Shown here: positions 43,347 to 52,967 of the stretch, piece after piece
Layout: each line of letters starts with the position of its first letter
Numbering within the stretch: the stretch's first letter is position 1
From: Bacteroidota bacterium
Lineage (GTDB): Bacteria; Bacteroidota; Bacteroidia; Chitinophagales; Chitinophagaceae
Assembly: GCA_023386045.1 (NCBI GenBank)
Contig: JAEWKK010000004.1
Span: 1-64,000 of the forward strand
DNA length: 64,000 nucleotides
Direction of reading: 5' to 3'
Made by a program: the position numbers and the translations under genes
Notes under the pieces: generated by a model
The model's input: only the letters and a program-made list of their open reading frames with translations
Databases searched by the model: none
Told to the model about the DNA's origin: nothing

Positions 43347-45389
43347 ATGCATCCTTACACCAATCGTCTTGCAAAAGAATCCAGTCCATACCTGCTACAA
43401 CATGCCCACAACCCCGTTGACTGGTACCCTTGGGGTGAAGAAGCTTTTGAAAAAGCCATCAAAGAAGACAAACCTGTTTTGGTGAGCATTGGCTATGCTG
43501 CCTGCCATTGGTGTCATGTTATGGAACGTGAGAGTTTTGAAGACCCGGCAGTTGCAGCTTTGATGAATGAAAGGTTTGTCAATATAAAAGTTGACCGGGA
43601 AGAAAGACCCGATGTGGACCATATTTATATGGATGCAGTACAGGCCATCTCCGGCAGTGGGGGCTGGCCGCTCAATGTTTTTCTGACCCCAGATAAAAGG
43701 CCATTTTATGGAGGTACTTATTTCCCGCCAAAAAGAGCGTTTAATCGTGCCTCCTGGACTGAAGTGCTGCTGGCCATGTCGCAAACCTACCAGGAAAAAA
43801 AAGAGGAGGTTGAACTGCAGGCCAGTAATCTCACTGAACACCTAAGAACCTCCAATGCATTTGGAATCAATACTGCAGAAAAGCAGATGCCCGGTGAAGA
43901 GCAAATACATGAAGCCTTTCAGCAGGTTATGAAAAATGCCGACAGGGAATGGGGTGGTTTTGGCCGGGCACCCAAATTCCCGCAAAGCTTTACCATCAAT
44001 TTTTTATTAAGATATGCGCACCTCCAGCAAAACAGGGAAGCACTCGACCAGGCCTTACTGAGTCTCGACAAAATGGTACAGGGTGGTATTTATGACCAGG
44101 TAGGGGGTGGCTTTGCACGCTATTCCACTGATACTGAATGGCTGGTTCCTCATTTTGAAAAAATGCTTTATGACAATGCCTTGCTGGTCAATACACTTGC
44201 AGAAGCATTTCAGCTAACAGGGAATGAAACTTATAAAAAGGTGATAGAAGAGACCCTGGAATTCATCGAGTGTGAACTGATGCAATCAGGTGGAGGATTT
44301 TTCAGTGCCCTTGATGCAGATAGTGAAGGAAAGGAAGGGAAATTTTATGTTTGGGAATACGAGGAGGTAGTCAGTCTTTTAGGTGATGAGGCCCAGCTGT
44401 TTTGTGATTATTATGATATCAAAGCTAAAGGCAATTGGGAAGGAAAATCTATTCCCTGGATCAGGCAACCACTGAAAGAGTTTGCAAGGGAAAGAGGATT
44501 GGAGTTTGAAATGGTGGCGGATCTCCTGGATAAAGGAAGGCAAAAGCTATTGCAAAAAAGGTCGCAAAGAATCAGGCCCCAGCTGGATGATAAGGTTATT
44601 TTGGGATGGAATGCGCTGATGAATATTGCCTATTCAAAATCCTTTGCTGCCACTGGCAAACAACATTACCTGGACGTGGCCCTGAAAAATATGGACTTCC
44701 TGCTTTCAGCCTATAATGTGGAAGGAGGGATGCTCGCTCATACATGGAAAAACGGGGAAGCCAAACATCCCGCTTTCCTGGATGATTACAGTTACCTGAT
44801 TGCAGCCCTGATAGAACTGGTTCAGGTATCGGGTCAGTACTTATATCTTGACAAGGCAGTGGAATTTACTAAACTGGTAGAAGCGCATTTTAGTGATACT
44901 TCCTCACCCTATTTTTTCTTTACCCATAAGGGGCAGAGCGATATGCCTGTCCGTAAAAAAGAGATCTATGATGGCGCTACCCCTTCGGGGAATGGGATGA
45001 TGGCTTATAATCTTTATCGTCTTTCCATATTGATGGATCAAAAAGAATGGAGACAAAGAGCCGAAGATATGCTTGTAGGTTTGGGAGAGGCCATCATCAG
45101 GTACCCGACTTCCTTTGGAGTATGGCTGATGCTCTTGTTTGAGATCAATAAGGGGACTGCTGAGATCGCGATCATAGGCGGGGAGTGGAAAAAATACCTG
45201 GAAAAAATTCTCCGCATTTATATTTCCCATAAATTAGCACTCGCGACAGAAGAACCCTTACCCGGGTACCCTTTACTGGCCGGAAAGGCCGGAACTAGTG
45301 AAATCCTCATCTATTTATGTGAAAACTACGCCTGTCGCAAACCTGTAAATACGATACAGGATTTCGTAACCCTGCTACAACGCAAATAA
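43347..45389 (+). CDS. DUF255/YyaL family thioredoxin-fold protein (680 aa)
   Basis: Opens with NRLAKESSPYLLQHAHNPVDW, the family signature, followed by a thioredoxin-like domain with ACHWCHVMERESFED (CxxC at ~49-52) and DREERPDVD. The remaining ~450 residues form an (alpha/alpha)6 barrel like those of N-acylglucosamine epimerases. Homologues include SSP411/SPATA20; the bacterial function is not established. Cytosolic, no signal peptide. The ATG at 43347 gives the expected start; a repeat-rich spacer lies upstream. Confidence 0.9.
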   Translation: MHPYTNRLAKESSPYLLQHAHNPVDWYPWGEEAFEKAIKEDKPVLVSIGYAACHWCHVMERESFEDPAVAALMNERFVNIKVDREERPDVDHIYMDAVQAISGSGGWPLNVFLTPDKRPFYGGTYFPPKRAFNRASWTEVLLAMSQTYQEKKEEVELQASNLTEHLRTSNAFGINTAEKQMPGEEQIHEAFQQVMKNADREWGGFGRAPKFPQSFTINFLLRYAHLQQNREALDQALLSLDKMVQGGIYDQVGGGFARYSTDTEWLVPHFEKMLYDNALLVNTLAEAFQLTGNETYKKVIEETLEFIECELMQSGGGFFSALDADSEGKEGKFYVWEYEEVVSLLGDEAQLFCDYYDIKAKGNWEGKSIPWIRQPLKEFARERGLEFEMVADLLDKGRQKLLQKRSQRIRPQLDDKVILGWNALMNIAYSKSFAATGKQHYLDVALKNMDFLLSAYNVEGGMLAHTWKNGEAKHPAFLDDYSYLIAALIELVQVSGQYLYLDKAVEFTKLVEAHFSDTSSPYFFFTHKGQSDMPVRKKEIYDGATPSGNGMMAYNLYRLSILMDQKEWRQRAEDMLVGLGEAIIRYPTSFGVWLMLLFEINKGTAEIAIIGGEWKKYLEKILRIYISHKLALATEEPLPGYPLLAGKAGTSEILIYLCENYACRKPVNTIQDFVTLLQRK

Positions 45390-45515
45390 TATTTTAAACC
45401 ACGTACAATAAGCGGTAATTAGCAACCGTTAGTGTATGTACGCCAAAAAAACTATTGGTACTTGGAAATGAGAAAAATTAATTTTAACCTTGTGTTTCCG
45501 TTTAACTCAAAACGT

Positions 45516-45523
45516 TATATTTG
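45516..45523 (+). promoter_or_regulatory. gldK: Bacteroidota -7 promoter element of gldK
   Basis: TATATTTG matches TAnnTTTG perfectly; a TTG at 45490-45492 could serve as the -33 element, with a 23-bp gap. The predicted start would be just upstream of the gldK ATG at 45540. Confidence 0.6.
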
Positions 45524-45539
45524 CCCAATACCCTCGAGT

Positions 45540-46829
45540 ATGAAAATGAAAAACCAATACTACACTGTCCTGGCACTTGCAGCCTTAGTGCTCGCGAGCT
45601 GCGGATCCAGCAAAAAGAAAGGCGGGAGTTTACCAAATGATGGCCAGGTTCACGGCGTTGCACCAGGCGGTCGTTATACTCTGCCCAAGCCTCCAGGAAT
45701 GGTGTTTATTCCGCAGGGAACCTTTCACATGGGACCCAGCGATGAAGATCCAGCTTATGCATTCAGCGCCCGTAACCGTTCGGTATCAATCAGCGGCTTC
45801 TGGATGGACGCTACTGAAATTACCAATAACGAGTACCGCCAGTTCGTATACTGGGTAAGGGATTCGGTTGCTGCCAAGAAAATGGGCTATGTCAAGGCTG
45901 ATGCCGATGGCAATGAGTACGTTGACTGGAAAAAAATGCAAACCGTTAAATGGAGTGATCCCAAGGTCCTTGAGCAGATGGCTGACCTGATCCTTCCTCC
46001 CGAAGATCGCATCTTTGGTAAGAAAGAGATCGACCCTGCCAAGATCGTTTACCAGGTGGAGCGCTTCGATCTGAAAGAAGCAGCTAAAAGAGAGAACGCA
46101 GGCAAGCCCCGTTCCCTGTTCATCGAAAGATTCCCTGTTAGCATTTATCCTGACACACTGGTTTGGATACGCGACTTCTCCTATTCTTACAATGAGCCCA
46201 TGACCAAAAGGTATTTCTCTCACCCTGCTTATGGAAACTATCCTGTAGTAGGTGTGAACTGGAAAATGGCCGAGGCTTTCTGTAACTGGAGAACGCATTA
46301 CCTGAATTCTTTCCTTGAATCAAAGAAGAGAGTACAGGAGTCTGATTTCCGCCTGCCTACGGAAGCTCAGTGGGAGTACGCAGCCCGCGGCGGCCGTTCA
46401 CAATCAATGTTCCCATGGGGTAACTATTACCTGAGAAATAAGAAAGGATGTCTGCTGGCCAACTTCAAGCCTGGTCGCGGTAACTATCCTGAAGATGGTG
46501 GCTTCTACACTGTACGTGCCGATGCTTACTGGCCAAACGATTTCGGTCTGTATTGCATGAGCGGTAACGTAGCTGAGTGGACCTCATCTATCTACTACGA
46601 AGGCTCTTATGTATTCCAGCATGATATGAACCCTGATGTTCGCTGGAACGCAAAGAAGGACGATCCTCCCAAGATGAAGCGTAAGGTGATCCGTGGCGGA
46701 AGCTGGAAAGATGTGGGCTATTACCTGCAGACCGGTACACGCACTTATGAGTACATGGATTCCACGAAATCGTACATTGGCTTCCGTACAGTTATTGACT
46801 TACCTGCACCTTCAACACGTCGCAAGTAA
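45540..46829 (+). CDS. gldK: Gliding motility / T9SS lipoprotein GldK (429 aa)
   Basis: Lipoprotein signal with LVLASCGSSKK (lipobox cysteine) followed by a formylglycine-generating-enzyme-like (SUMF1) domain: MVFIPQGTFHMGP, then RLPTEAQWEYAARGG, and GNVAEWTSS...VIRGGSWKD. GldK forms the periplasmic ring of the type IX secretion system with GldN, anchored in the outer membrane. The frame begins at 45432, but that start precedes the promoter element; the ATG at 45540 begins the signal peptide. First gene of gldKLMN. Confidence 0.93.
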   Translation: MKMKNQYYTVLALAALVLASCGSSKKKGGSLPNDGQVHGVAPGGRYTLPKPPGMVFIPQGTFHMGPSDEDPAYAFSARNRSVSISGFWMDATEITNNEYRQFVYWVRDSVAAKKMGYVKADADGNEYVDWKKMQTVKWSDPKVLEQMADLILPPEDRIFGKKEIDPAKIVYQVERFDLKEAAKRENAGKPRSLFIERFPVSIYPDTLVWIRDFSYSYNEPMTKRYFSHPAYGNYPVVGVNWKMAEAFCNWRTHYLNSFLESKKRVQESDFRLPTEAQWEYAARGGRSQSMFPWGNYYLRNKKGCLLANFKPGRGNYPEDGGFYTVRADAYWPNDFGLYCMSGNVAEWTSSIYYEGSYVFQHDMNPDVRWNAKKDDPPKMKRKVIRGGSWKDVGYYLQTGTRTYEYMDSTKSYIGFRTVIDLPAPSTRRK

Positions 46830-46846
46830 TTTTTAAAAACATATCA

Positions 46847-46881
46847 TTTTTAGAGAGGTTGGACAACAACCTCTCTAAAAA
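46847..46881. terminator. 14-bp hairpin between gldK and gldL
   Basis: tttttagagaggtt (46847-46860) and aacctctctaaaaa (46868-46881) pair perfectly around a 7-nt loop, with A/T tails on both sides as in a bidirectional intrinsic terminator. Inside the gld cluster it may attenuate transcription so that GldK and GldLMN are made in different amounts, or protect an mRNA end. Confidence 0.7.
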
Positions 46882-46950
46882 TATCTTCCTTGCTCATTAC
46901 TATTTATTTATAACCAACCATTCTTTTTTAAAACTCAAAGCTTTCATTTT

Positions 46951-47712
46951 ATGGCAGTAGTAATTCCTCCTAAAGTCAGCAAATACGTAGACGTAGCTGT
47001 ATCATTCGGTGCCTCTCTGGTAATCTGGGGAGCCCTTAGAAAAATCACCCATGCTCCTGATGCGGACACATGGCTGTGGATCGGTCTGACAACTGAGGCC
47101 GCCATCTTTGCCCTTTATGGTATCCTGTACCTTATCTATCCAACTGAAGCTTCCTCTTCACATAGCGAAGAAGTGGCTTTCGAAGGAAACAAAGGCGTAT
47201 TGAAATCCATGGACAAAGCTTTGCTTGAGGCCAATATCACGCCTGACCAGTTGAACCGCCTTGGCGACAACTTCAAAAAACTGAATACCACGATCACTAA
47301 TATGAACGATATCACTGATGTAGTAGCTGCTACCGGTGACTATACTGCCAAAACACGTGAAGTGACCAATGCACTTACCCAGGTGAAAGACGCTTATGTT
47401 GGTGCTGCCAACTCTGTAGGCGCCTTCAACACAGCTTCTGAAAGTGCCAAGCTTTTCCACGACCAGATCCAGGTGCTGACTAAAAACCTGTCTTCACTGA
47501 ATACGATCTATGAACTGGAACTGCAGGAAAGCAACAACCACCTGAAAACCCTCAATGGTTTCTATGGCAAACTCGCTGAAGCTTCTTCAGTTATGATGGG
47601 TACTGCCGAAGATGCCAAGAAAGTACAGGTAGAAGTAGCAGGTTTGGCGAATAACCTCGGCAAACTGAATAATATCTACGGCAATATGCTGAGCGCAATG
47701 CAGGGCAGATAA
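46951..47712 (+). CDS. gldL: T9SS inner-membrane motor protein GldL (253 aa)
   Basis: Two N-terminal transmembrane helices (VAVSFGASLVIWGAL and TTEAAIFALYGILYLIYP) are followed by a long cytoplasmic coiled-coil-like region (residues ~75-253). GldL forms the proton-driven stator/motor with GldM that powers type IX secretion and gliding. A glutamate in the second helix (TTEAAIF) corresponds in position to the acidic residue needed for proton flow. 238 bp separate gldK's hairpin region from gldM, with gldM starting 69 bp after this stop. Confidence 0.92.
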   Translation: MAVVIPPKVSKYVDVAVSFGASLVIWGALRKITHAPDADTWLWIGLTTEAAIFALYGILYLIYPTEASSSHSEEVAFEGNKGVLKSMDKALLEANITPDQLNRLGDNFKKLNTTITNMNDITDVVAATGDYTAKTREVTNALTQVKDAYVGAANSVGAFNTASESAKLFHDQIQVLTKNLSSLNTIYELELQESNNHLKTLNGFYGKLAEASSVMMGTAEDAKKVQVEVAGLANNLGKLNNIYGNMLSAMQGR

Positions 47713-47781
47713 TATTTGCTGCAGATCAACGTTATTATCCGATAAACCATTCCTAAAAGCGACTAAAATATTTGAACTTTT

Positions 47782-49326
47782 ATGGCACTACCTAAAGAGC
47801 CACGGCAGAAGATGATCAACATTATGTATTTGGTGCTGACCGCAATTTTGGCACTGAATGTATCGGCTGAGATTCTTAATGCCTTCAAAACAGTGGAAAG
47901 AAGTCTTACGACTACCAACACCACGATCAATGAATCCACTGAGACTATCATGGCTTCATTCGAAGAAAAGAAACAGGAGCCTCAAAGCAGGGCCAAAGCA
48001 GAACACTGGCAGCCAAAGGCAGCTTTGGCAGTTCAATACACTGCAGAACTGAATAAGTACATCGAGGGCCTGAAATCAGAGATCATGAAAGGCGCTGGAT
48101 TCGACCCTAAGGGTAAAAAAGGAGATTCCAGCTTTAAAGAAGATAACCAGGATGTGGCTACACGTCTCATGGTAGAGCAGGGAAAAGGTAAGGAGCTTAA
48201 AGCCAAGCTTGAAGAGTACAAAAAAAGAATGGTTGCTATTGACGATTCCCTGAGTAAGGAAATCGAAGTAAGGCTGAAGCAGATCGATCTTTCCATGCCT
48301 CCAACAAAGAACAAAGCCAATAAAAACTGGGAAGATGTTTATTTCAGAATGGTTCCTACTGTAGCGGCTACAACCATGCTGGCTAAATTCCAGAACGACA
48401 TCAAGACTTCCGAGAACAGGGTAGTATCCCTCTTCCACGAGCAGGTGGGAGCCGTTAAAGTTCGCTTTAACAAGTTCGCGGCTATCGTTGGACAAAGCTC
48501 CAACTACCTGATGCCAGGTCAGGAACTTGAGATCAAGGCCGGTATCGGTGCCTTCAGTACCGAAGCCAAGCCTACCATCACCATCGGTGGCGCTGCACAG
48601 CCCATTAATGAAGAAGGTATGGCAGTATATAAAACCAATGCCAGTGGCAATGGTGAAAGAAGCGTTCCTATCGTGATCAACTATGTTGACCAGGATGGTA
48701 ACCCCCAAACCGTAACTCAAACAATCAAATACACTGTTGGATCTGCCAATGCATCGATCGCTCTTGATGACATGAACGTTCTTTACATTGGTATTGAAAA
48801 CAAACTTACAATTGCTGCCAGTGGTGCCGGGGACGACAAGATCCAGGCTTCCATCAACGGTGGTGGTGGTGCATTGCGTCGCTCAGGCGGTGGCAAATGG
48901 ATCGCTACTGTAAACAGCATCACCGACAATGCCACGATCACTGTAACAGTGGATGGCAAAGTAATGGGTGCTTCTCAGTTCCGCGTTCGTACCATTCCTC
49001 CGGCTTCGGCTTTTGTGGGTGGATATGAATCAGGTTCCAACGTAGCTGCAGGTGCATTCATCGCGCAGGCAGGTGTGGGTGCCGGTATCAAGAACTTCCC
49101 TCTTAACCTTTCTTATAAAGTGGTAAGCTTCAGTGTTACCTGCGATAATGACGAAGGTGACGTTGATGTAAGGGATTGCCAGGGTAACCTTTGGAGTGCT
49201 GCCGCGTCTACAATGCTGCGTAAGAACGTGAAGCCAGGAAGACTTGTAACCCTTGATAACATCAGGGTACAGGGTCCGGATGGAAGGGTAACTACAGCAC
49301 CATCATTAGTTTATTATATCAAATAA
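47782..49326 (+). CDS. gldM: T9SS motor/periplasmic protein GldM (514 aa)
   Basis: One N-terminal transmembrane helix (INIMYLVLTAILALNVSAEI), then an extended periplasmic part of helical domain 1 and beta-sandwich domains, ending in the usual C-terminal domain (FVGGYESGSNVAAGAFI; DGRVTTAPSLVYYIK). GldM couples the GldL motor to the GldK/N ring. KEPRQKMINIMYL is the conserved opening. 11 bp separate it from gldN. Confidence 0.93.
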   Translation: MALPKEPRQKMINIMYLVLTAILALNVSAEILNAFKTVERSLTTTNTTINESTETIMASFEEKKQEPQSRAKAEHWQPKAALAVQYTAELNKYIEGLKSEIMKGAGFDPKGKKGDSSFKEDNQDVATRLMVEQGKGKELKAKLEEYKKRMVAIDDSLSKEIEVRLKQIDLSMPPTKNKANKNWEDVYFRMVPTVAATTMLAKFQNDIKTSENRVVSLFHEQVGAVKVRFNKFAAIVGQSSNYLMPGQELEIKAGIGAFSTEAKPTITIGGAAQPINEEGMAVYKTNASGNGERSVPIVINYVDQDGNPQTVTQTIKYTVGSANASIALDDMNVLYIGIENKLTIAASGAGDDKIQASINGGGGALRRSGGGKWIATVNSITDNATITVTVDGKVMGASQFRVRTIPPASAFVGGYESGSNVAAGAFIAQAGVGAGIKNFPLNLSYKVVSFSVTCDNDEGDVDVRDCQGNLWSAAASTMLRKNVKPGRLVTLDNIRVQGPDGRVTTAPSLVYYIK

Positions 49327-49337
49327 ATAGATAGAAC

Positions 49338-50363
49338 ATGAAAAGCCGTATCATAAAGATTTTCTTTTTGTCGGTGTTCCTCTCAGCCCTGGCAGGTTCT
49401 GCTGATGCCCAGCGTTCCAGCAAGAAAAAAACTGCCAACCAGCAGGGTAATGAACAGCAACAAACAGAGCAGGTAAATGCCGCGAGGCCTCCTTCGGGAT
49501 ATAACCCTTACGGGAATATTCCTATCGAAAAGGATGAATCAGGCACTGGTTATAATGACTCCGTTCTGCGCAAGTCATGGCGCTCTACCGACGCCTTTGA
49601 CAAAAGCTTTGTAAGTGACCGTACACCGCTCCCTTATGAACACCTGCGTTGGGATGATGCCCTCTATTCTGAAAAAGTATGGAGAGAGCTTGACCTGCGT
49701 GAGAAAATGAACCAGACCTTCCGTTACAGTGCAGAAGATGATAACGGCAGCCAGATGTTTATCGACATCCTGCTTAAAGCAGTGAGAAGAGACAGCATTA
49801 TGGCCTTTGCAGATGACCGCTTTTCACAACCCTACTCTAAAGAGGAGTTAATGACACTGACTGCAGGTGGCATGCCTGAAACTACGGCGGTAATGGATCC
49901 TAACGACATCAATAAGGTGTTGAAATATGTGGTAACACAAAAAAGCTTCGACCCCAAGAGCGTTACAAAGATCCGTATCATGGAACAGTGGATCTTCGAC
50001 CGCGAGGCCAGCCGCATGTTCAGCCGTATCATCGGTATCGCACCTCTGAAGACCGAATACCTGCCTAATGGACAGGAGAGAGGTCAGTCGGTTATGTTCT
50101 GGGTGTATTATCCCGACCTGCGCCCCACAATGGCGAAGTACGAAGTTTACAATCCAAAGAACCTGGGTTATGGCCGTATGACATGGGAAGAGCTGTTTGA
50201 AAGCCGCATGTTTGCCAGCTATATCACCAAGTCTACCCTGGATAACTCCTCCAACAGAACTTTCAGGCAAATGTTCCCCAAGGACCAGATCCTGCAGCTG
50301 CTTGAAGGCGATAACGTGAGAGAGCGTATTTTCAATTACGAACAGGACCTTTGGTCTTATTGA
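49338..50363 (+). CDS. gldN: T9SS periplasmic ring protein GldN (341 aa)
   Basis: Signal peptide (IFFLSVFLSALAGSADAQ), a Gln-rich linker (QQGNEQQQTEQ), then the GldN domain with YEHLRWDDALYSEKVWRELDLREKMN and KIRIMEQWIFDREASRM. Partner of GldK in the outer ring of the type IX secretion system. Last gene of the cluster and followed by a strong terminator. Confidence 0.92.
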   Translation: MKSRIIKIFFLSVFLSALAGSADAQRSSKKKTANQQGNEQQQTEQVNAARPPSGYNPYGNIPIEKDESGTGYNDSVLRKSWRSTDAFDKSFVSDRTPLPYEHLRWDDALYSEKVWRELDLREKMNQTFRYSAEDDNGSQMFIDILLKAVRRDSIMAFADDRFSQPYSKEELMTLTAGGMPETTAVMDPNDINKVLKYVVTQKSFDPKSVTKIRIMEQWIFDREASRMFSRIIGIAPLKTEYLPNGQERGQSVMFWVYYPDLRPTMAKYEVYNPKNLGYGRMTWEELFESRMFASYITKSTLDNSSNRTFRQMFPKDQILQLLEGDNVRERIFNYEQDLWSY

Positions 50364-50386
50364 TCAATAAGTTTTTGACAAAAAAG

Positions 50387-50413
50387 ATCCCGCCATCCGG
50401 CGGGATTTTTTTG
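50387..50413 (+). terminator. Intrinsic terminator of gldKLMN
   Basis: atcccgcc (50387-50394), loop ATCC, ggcgggat (50399-50406), followed by seven T residues. Perfect 8-bp GC-rich stem 23 bp after the gldN stop. Confidence 0.9.
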
Positions 50414-50595
50414 TGCTTTTTATCCTCGTTTCTTTTTTTGGAAATGTGGAAACTACCTATAGGATTTGAACTAATTAGTAGTATTTTTATCTCGGTTTTT
50501 CATAGGATATTGGATTTTAAAAACGGGGCTGAATTTCTATTCTGGCCCCATTTTTTTTTGGAGCAGTTCATAGATCATGGTTCATAGATCATAGT

Positions 50596-50958
50596 TCATG
50601 GGTTTTTTGACAAAGCATTTCTCATCCCTGTGATCATCTTGCATAATTGTTCATAACGTTCATACAAACTTTTAAATAGTTCATCGTTAATATAATTTCT
50701 TTTTAGTGCAAGAAATAGGCAACAAACTACTTCAATGGCAGACCGTAGCGAAATAGAAAGAAATCTTTTGAATTCAATTTTAGACTGACCTGTAGATCCT
50801 TCTGCTATGTTTAATGCAACTGAATCAGCAGCCCTTTTAATTTGGGACGACAGGCTGTAGAGTTCTTTTTTAGGAAAGCATTGGGTGATCAAGTCTACTT
50901 CATTTGAAAGATCTGCTGCGAATTGCCAAATTTTCAGTGATTCAAATCTGAAAGGCAT
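50596..50958 (-). CDS. Four-helix-bundle (S23-type) protein (120 aa)
   Basis: FRFESLKIWQFAADLSNEVD, LSSQIKRAADSVALNIAEGS and ALKRNYINDELFKSLYERYEQL form the helices of the 'four helix bundle protein' family, related to proteins encoded in 23S rRNA intervening sequences; function unknown, many genomic copies in Bacteroidota. The frame opens with TTG at 50964; the ATG at 50958 is preferred. It stands alone between repeat-rich spacers, which suggests a mobile or scattered origin. Confidence 0.8.
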   Translation of the reverse strand: MPFRFESLKIWQFAADLSNEVDLITQCFPKKELYSLSSQIKRAADSVALNIAEGSTGQSKIEFKRFLSISLRSAIEVVCCLFLALKRNYINDELFKSLYERYEQLCKMITGMRNALSKNP

Positions 50959-51116
50959 TATCAAAACTACGACTGAAGAAATTCGATAGAAGAGTCAAAC
51001 AACAAAAACACTTGTGATTTTTCTGAAATGAAAGGAAATTTCAAACTGAAATAAATTCAAAATCGAAAACCATTTCATCTGAACGTTGCATCTATTAAAT
51101 TACTCATTTACATAAA

Positions 51117-51163
51117 TCCATGAACCATGAACCATGAACCATGAACCATGAACTATGAACTAA
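51117..51163. repeat. ATGAACC tandem repeat
   Basis: Six near-perfect 9-bp units (atccatgaaccatgaacc...) directly downstream of the uvrC stop. Same family as in the spacers at 43250, 50571 and 60770. Confidence 0.85.
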
Positions 51164-52959
51164 GTCTCTCCCAGCCCCTCCTTCACCAACCTCGCCTTCG
51201 CCATTCCCACCACCTTGGCAATTTCTTCCACCGGGAGCTGGCGGATATTGTTGACGGATTTGAAGGTTTTTAATAAGAGGTCGGCAGTGGTAATGCCAAT
51301 GCCTTTGATCCCTTCCAGGGAATTTTTGAAGGTTCCCTTGCTTCTTTTATTGCGGTGAAAATTGATACCAAAACGGTGCACCTCATCACGGATACGCCGG
51401 ATCAATTTATGGCTTTCACTATCATAAGGAAGCTTCAATGATTGCTGGTCGCCGATAAAGAAAATCTCTTCTTCATTTTTCGCTAATCCAATGAGTGTCA
51501 TCCTGCCTTCCATCTCCAGTTCCCTGATGGCTTCATGTGCAGCGCCCAGCTGTCCCTTGCCGCCATCGATGATCACCAGTTGCGGTAATACCTCACCTTC
51601 ATCCCGGAGGCGCTTATATCGCCTGTAAACTGCTTCCTTCATGGTGGCGAAGTCATTGATCCCTTCAACTGTCTTTACATTAAACAACCTGTAATCTTTT
51701 TTACTGGGTTCACCATTCCTGAAACAAACCATGGCCGATACCGGGAAAGCTCCCTGGAAATTGGAGTTATCAAAACACTCAATATGCACAGGTACAGCAG
51801 GCAGCTGAAGATCATCACGAACCTGTATCAATACATTAAACTTATTCGCATTCTTCACACCCAGTTGCAACCGCTCCTTTGTCCTGGTGCTTTCAATAAA
51901 ATAATGAACATTCTTTTCTGAAAGTTCCAACAGCTTTTTCTTATCACCACCTTTTGGTACAGTTAACAGAACATCAGGTTCATCATACTCAATTTGCATG
52001 GGTACCACCACCTCCTTTGCATCGCTATTGAAAGTGGTACGAAGCTGGCCAATCGTAAACGACAGGATCTCTTCCGCGGTTTCATCAAGATGGGTTTCTA
52101 CCCTGATGGTCTTTGTCTGTATGATGGCACCATTGCGAACCATCAGGAAATTGACATAGGCCAGGTTCTTTTCCTTCTGAATATAAAATGCATCCACATT
52201 CCTGAGAGAAGTGTTTACTACAATGGATCGCGACTGGTAATTCTCGAGGTAATCAATTCTTTTTTTGACCAGTGCCGCATTTTCAAAATCAAGTTCCTGG
52301 GCATAGGCCTTCATTTCATTTTTGAAATGATGGATCACGGGAGAAAGATTCCCTTTCAGCAGGTTCTTGACCTGGCTGATCTTCTCATCATAATCGGCTT
52401 CTGTCTGGTAAGCTTCACAAGGTCCCTTACAGTTACCCAGGTGGTATTCGAGGCAAACCTTGAACTTTCCTTTTTCAATATTTTTTGGTGTAAGATTAAG
52501 AGGACAGGTTCTTAGAGGAATGGTTTGCTTGATGAAGTTCAGCAGCTCTCTGACCTTTCCAACTGAAGTGTAGGGACCAAAATATTGCGAGCCATCGTCA
52601 ATCTTTTGCCTGGTAAGAAACACACGGGGAAAATGCTCATTCCTGATCACTATGTAAGGATAGGTTTTATCATCCTTAAGATTGATATTGAACAGGGGCT
52701 GGTATTCCTTGATCAGGGAGTTTTCCAGCAGAAATGCATCCTGTTCCGAATTGACAACAGTAAACTCTATCCTTTGAATTCTTTTAACCAGTTCATGAGT
52801 TTTATAACTCGTCAGGTTCTTGGTAAAATAGGAACTTACTCTTTTCCTGATGTTCTTGGCCTTACCCACGTACAGTAATTTGCCAGCATCGAAATATTTA
52901 TAAATGCCAGGCTGGTTGGGTAAGGTGGGTGCAATATTTTGAAATTCCGCACTCGTCAT
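51160..52959 (-). CDS. uvrC: Excinuclease ABC subunit C, UvrC (599 aa)
   Basis: GIY-YIG nuclease at the N-terminus (QPGIYKYFDAGKLLYVGKAKNIRKRVSSYF), a Cys-rich stretch (CPLNLTPKNIEKGKFKVCLEYHLGNCKGPC) as in family members with that feature, the UvrB-binding helical hairpin (~205-240), an RNase H-like 5' nuclease (ECFDNSNFQGAFPVSAMV; VIIDGGKGQL) and a C-terminal helix-hairpin-helix (EGIKGIGITTADLLLKTF). It makes both incisions in nucleotide excision repair. Length is normal. Confidence 0.95.
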   Translation of the reverse strand: MTSAEFQNIAPTLPNQPGIYKYFDAGKLLYVGKAKNIRKRVSSYFTKNLTSYKTHELVKRIQRIEFTVVNSEQDAFLLENSLIKEYQPLFNINLKDDKTYPYIVIRNEHFPRVFLTRQKIDDGSQYFGPYTSVGKVRELLNFIKQTIPLRTCPLNLTPKNIEKGKFKVCLEYHLGNCKGPCEAYQTEADYDEKISQVKNLLKGNLSPVIHHFKNEMKAYAQELDFENAALVKKRIDYLENYQSRSIVVNTSLRNVDAFYIQKEKNLAYVNFLMVRNGAIIQTKTIRVETHLDETAEEILSFTIGQLRTTFNSDAKEVVVPMQIEYDEPDVLLTVPKGGDKKKLLELSEKNVHYFIESTRTKERLQLGVKNANKFNVLIQVRDDLQLPAVPVHIECFDNSNFQGAFPVSAMVCFRNGEPSKKDYRLFNVKTVEGINDFATMKEAVYRRYKRLRDEGEVLPQLVIIDGGKGQLGAAHEAIRELEMEGRMTLIGLAKNEEEIFFIGDQQSLKLPYDSESHKLIRRIRDEVHRFGINFHRNKRSKGTFKNSLEGIKGIGITTADLLLKTFKSVNNIRQLPVEEIAKVVGMAKARLVKEGLGET

Positions 52960-52967
52960 TTTCTTTC

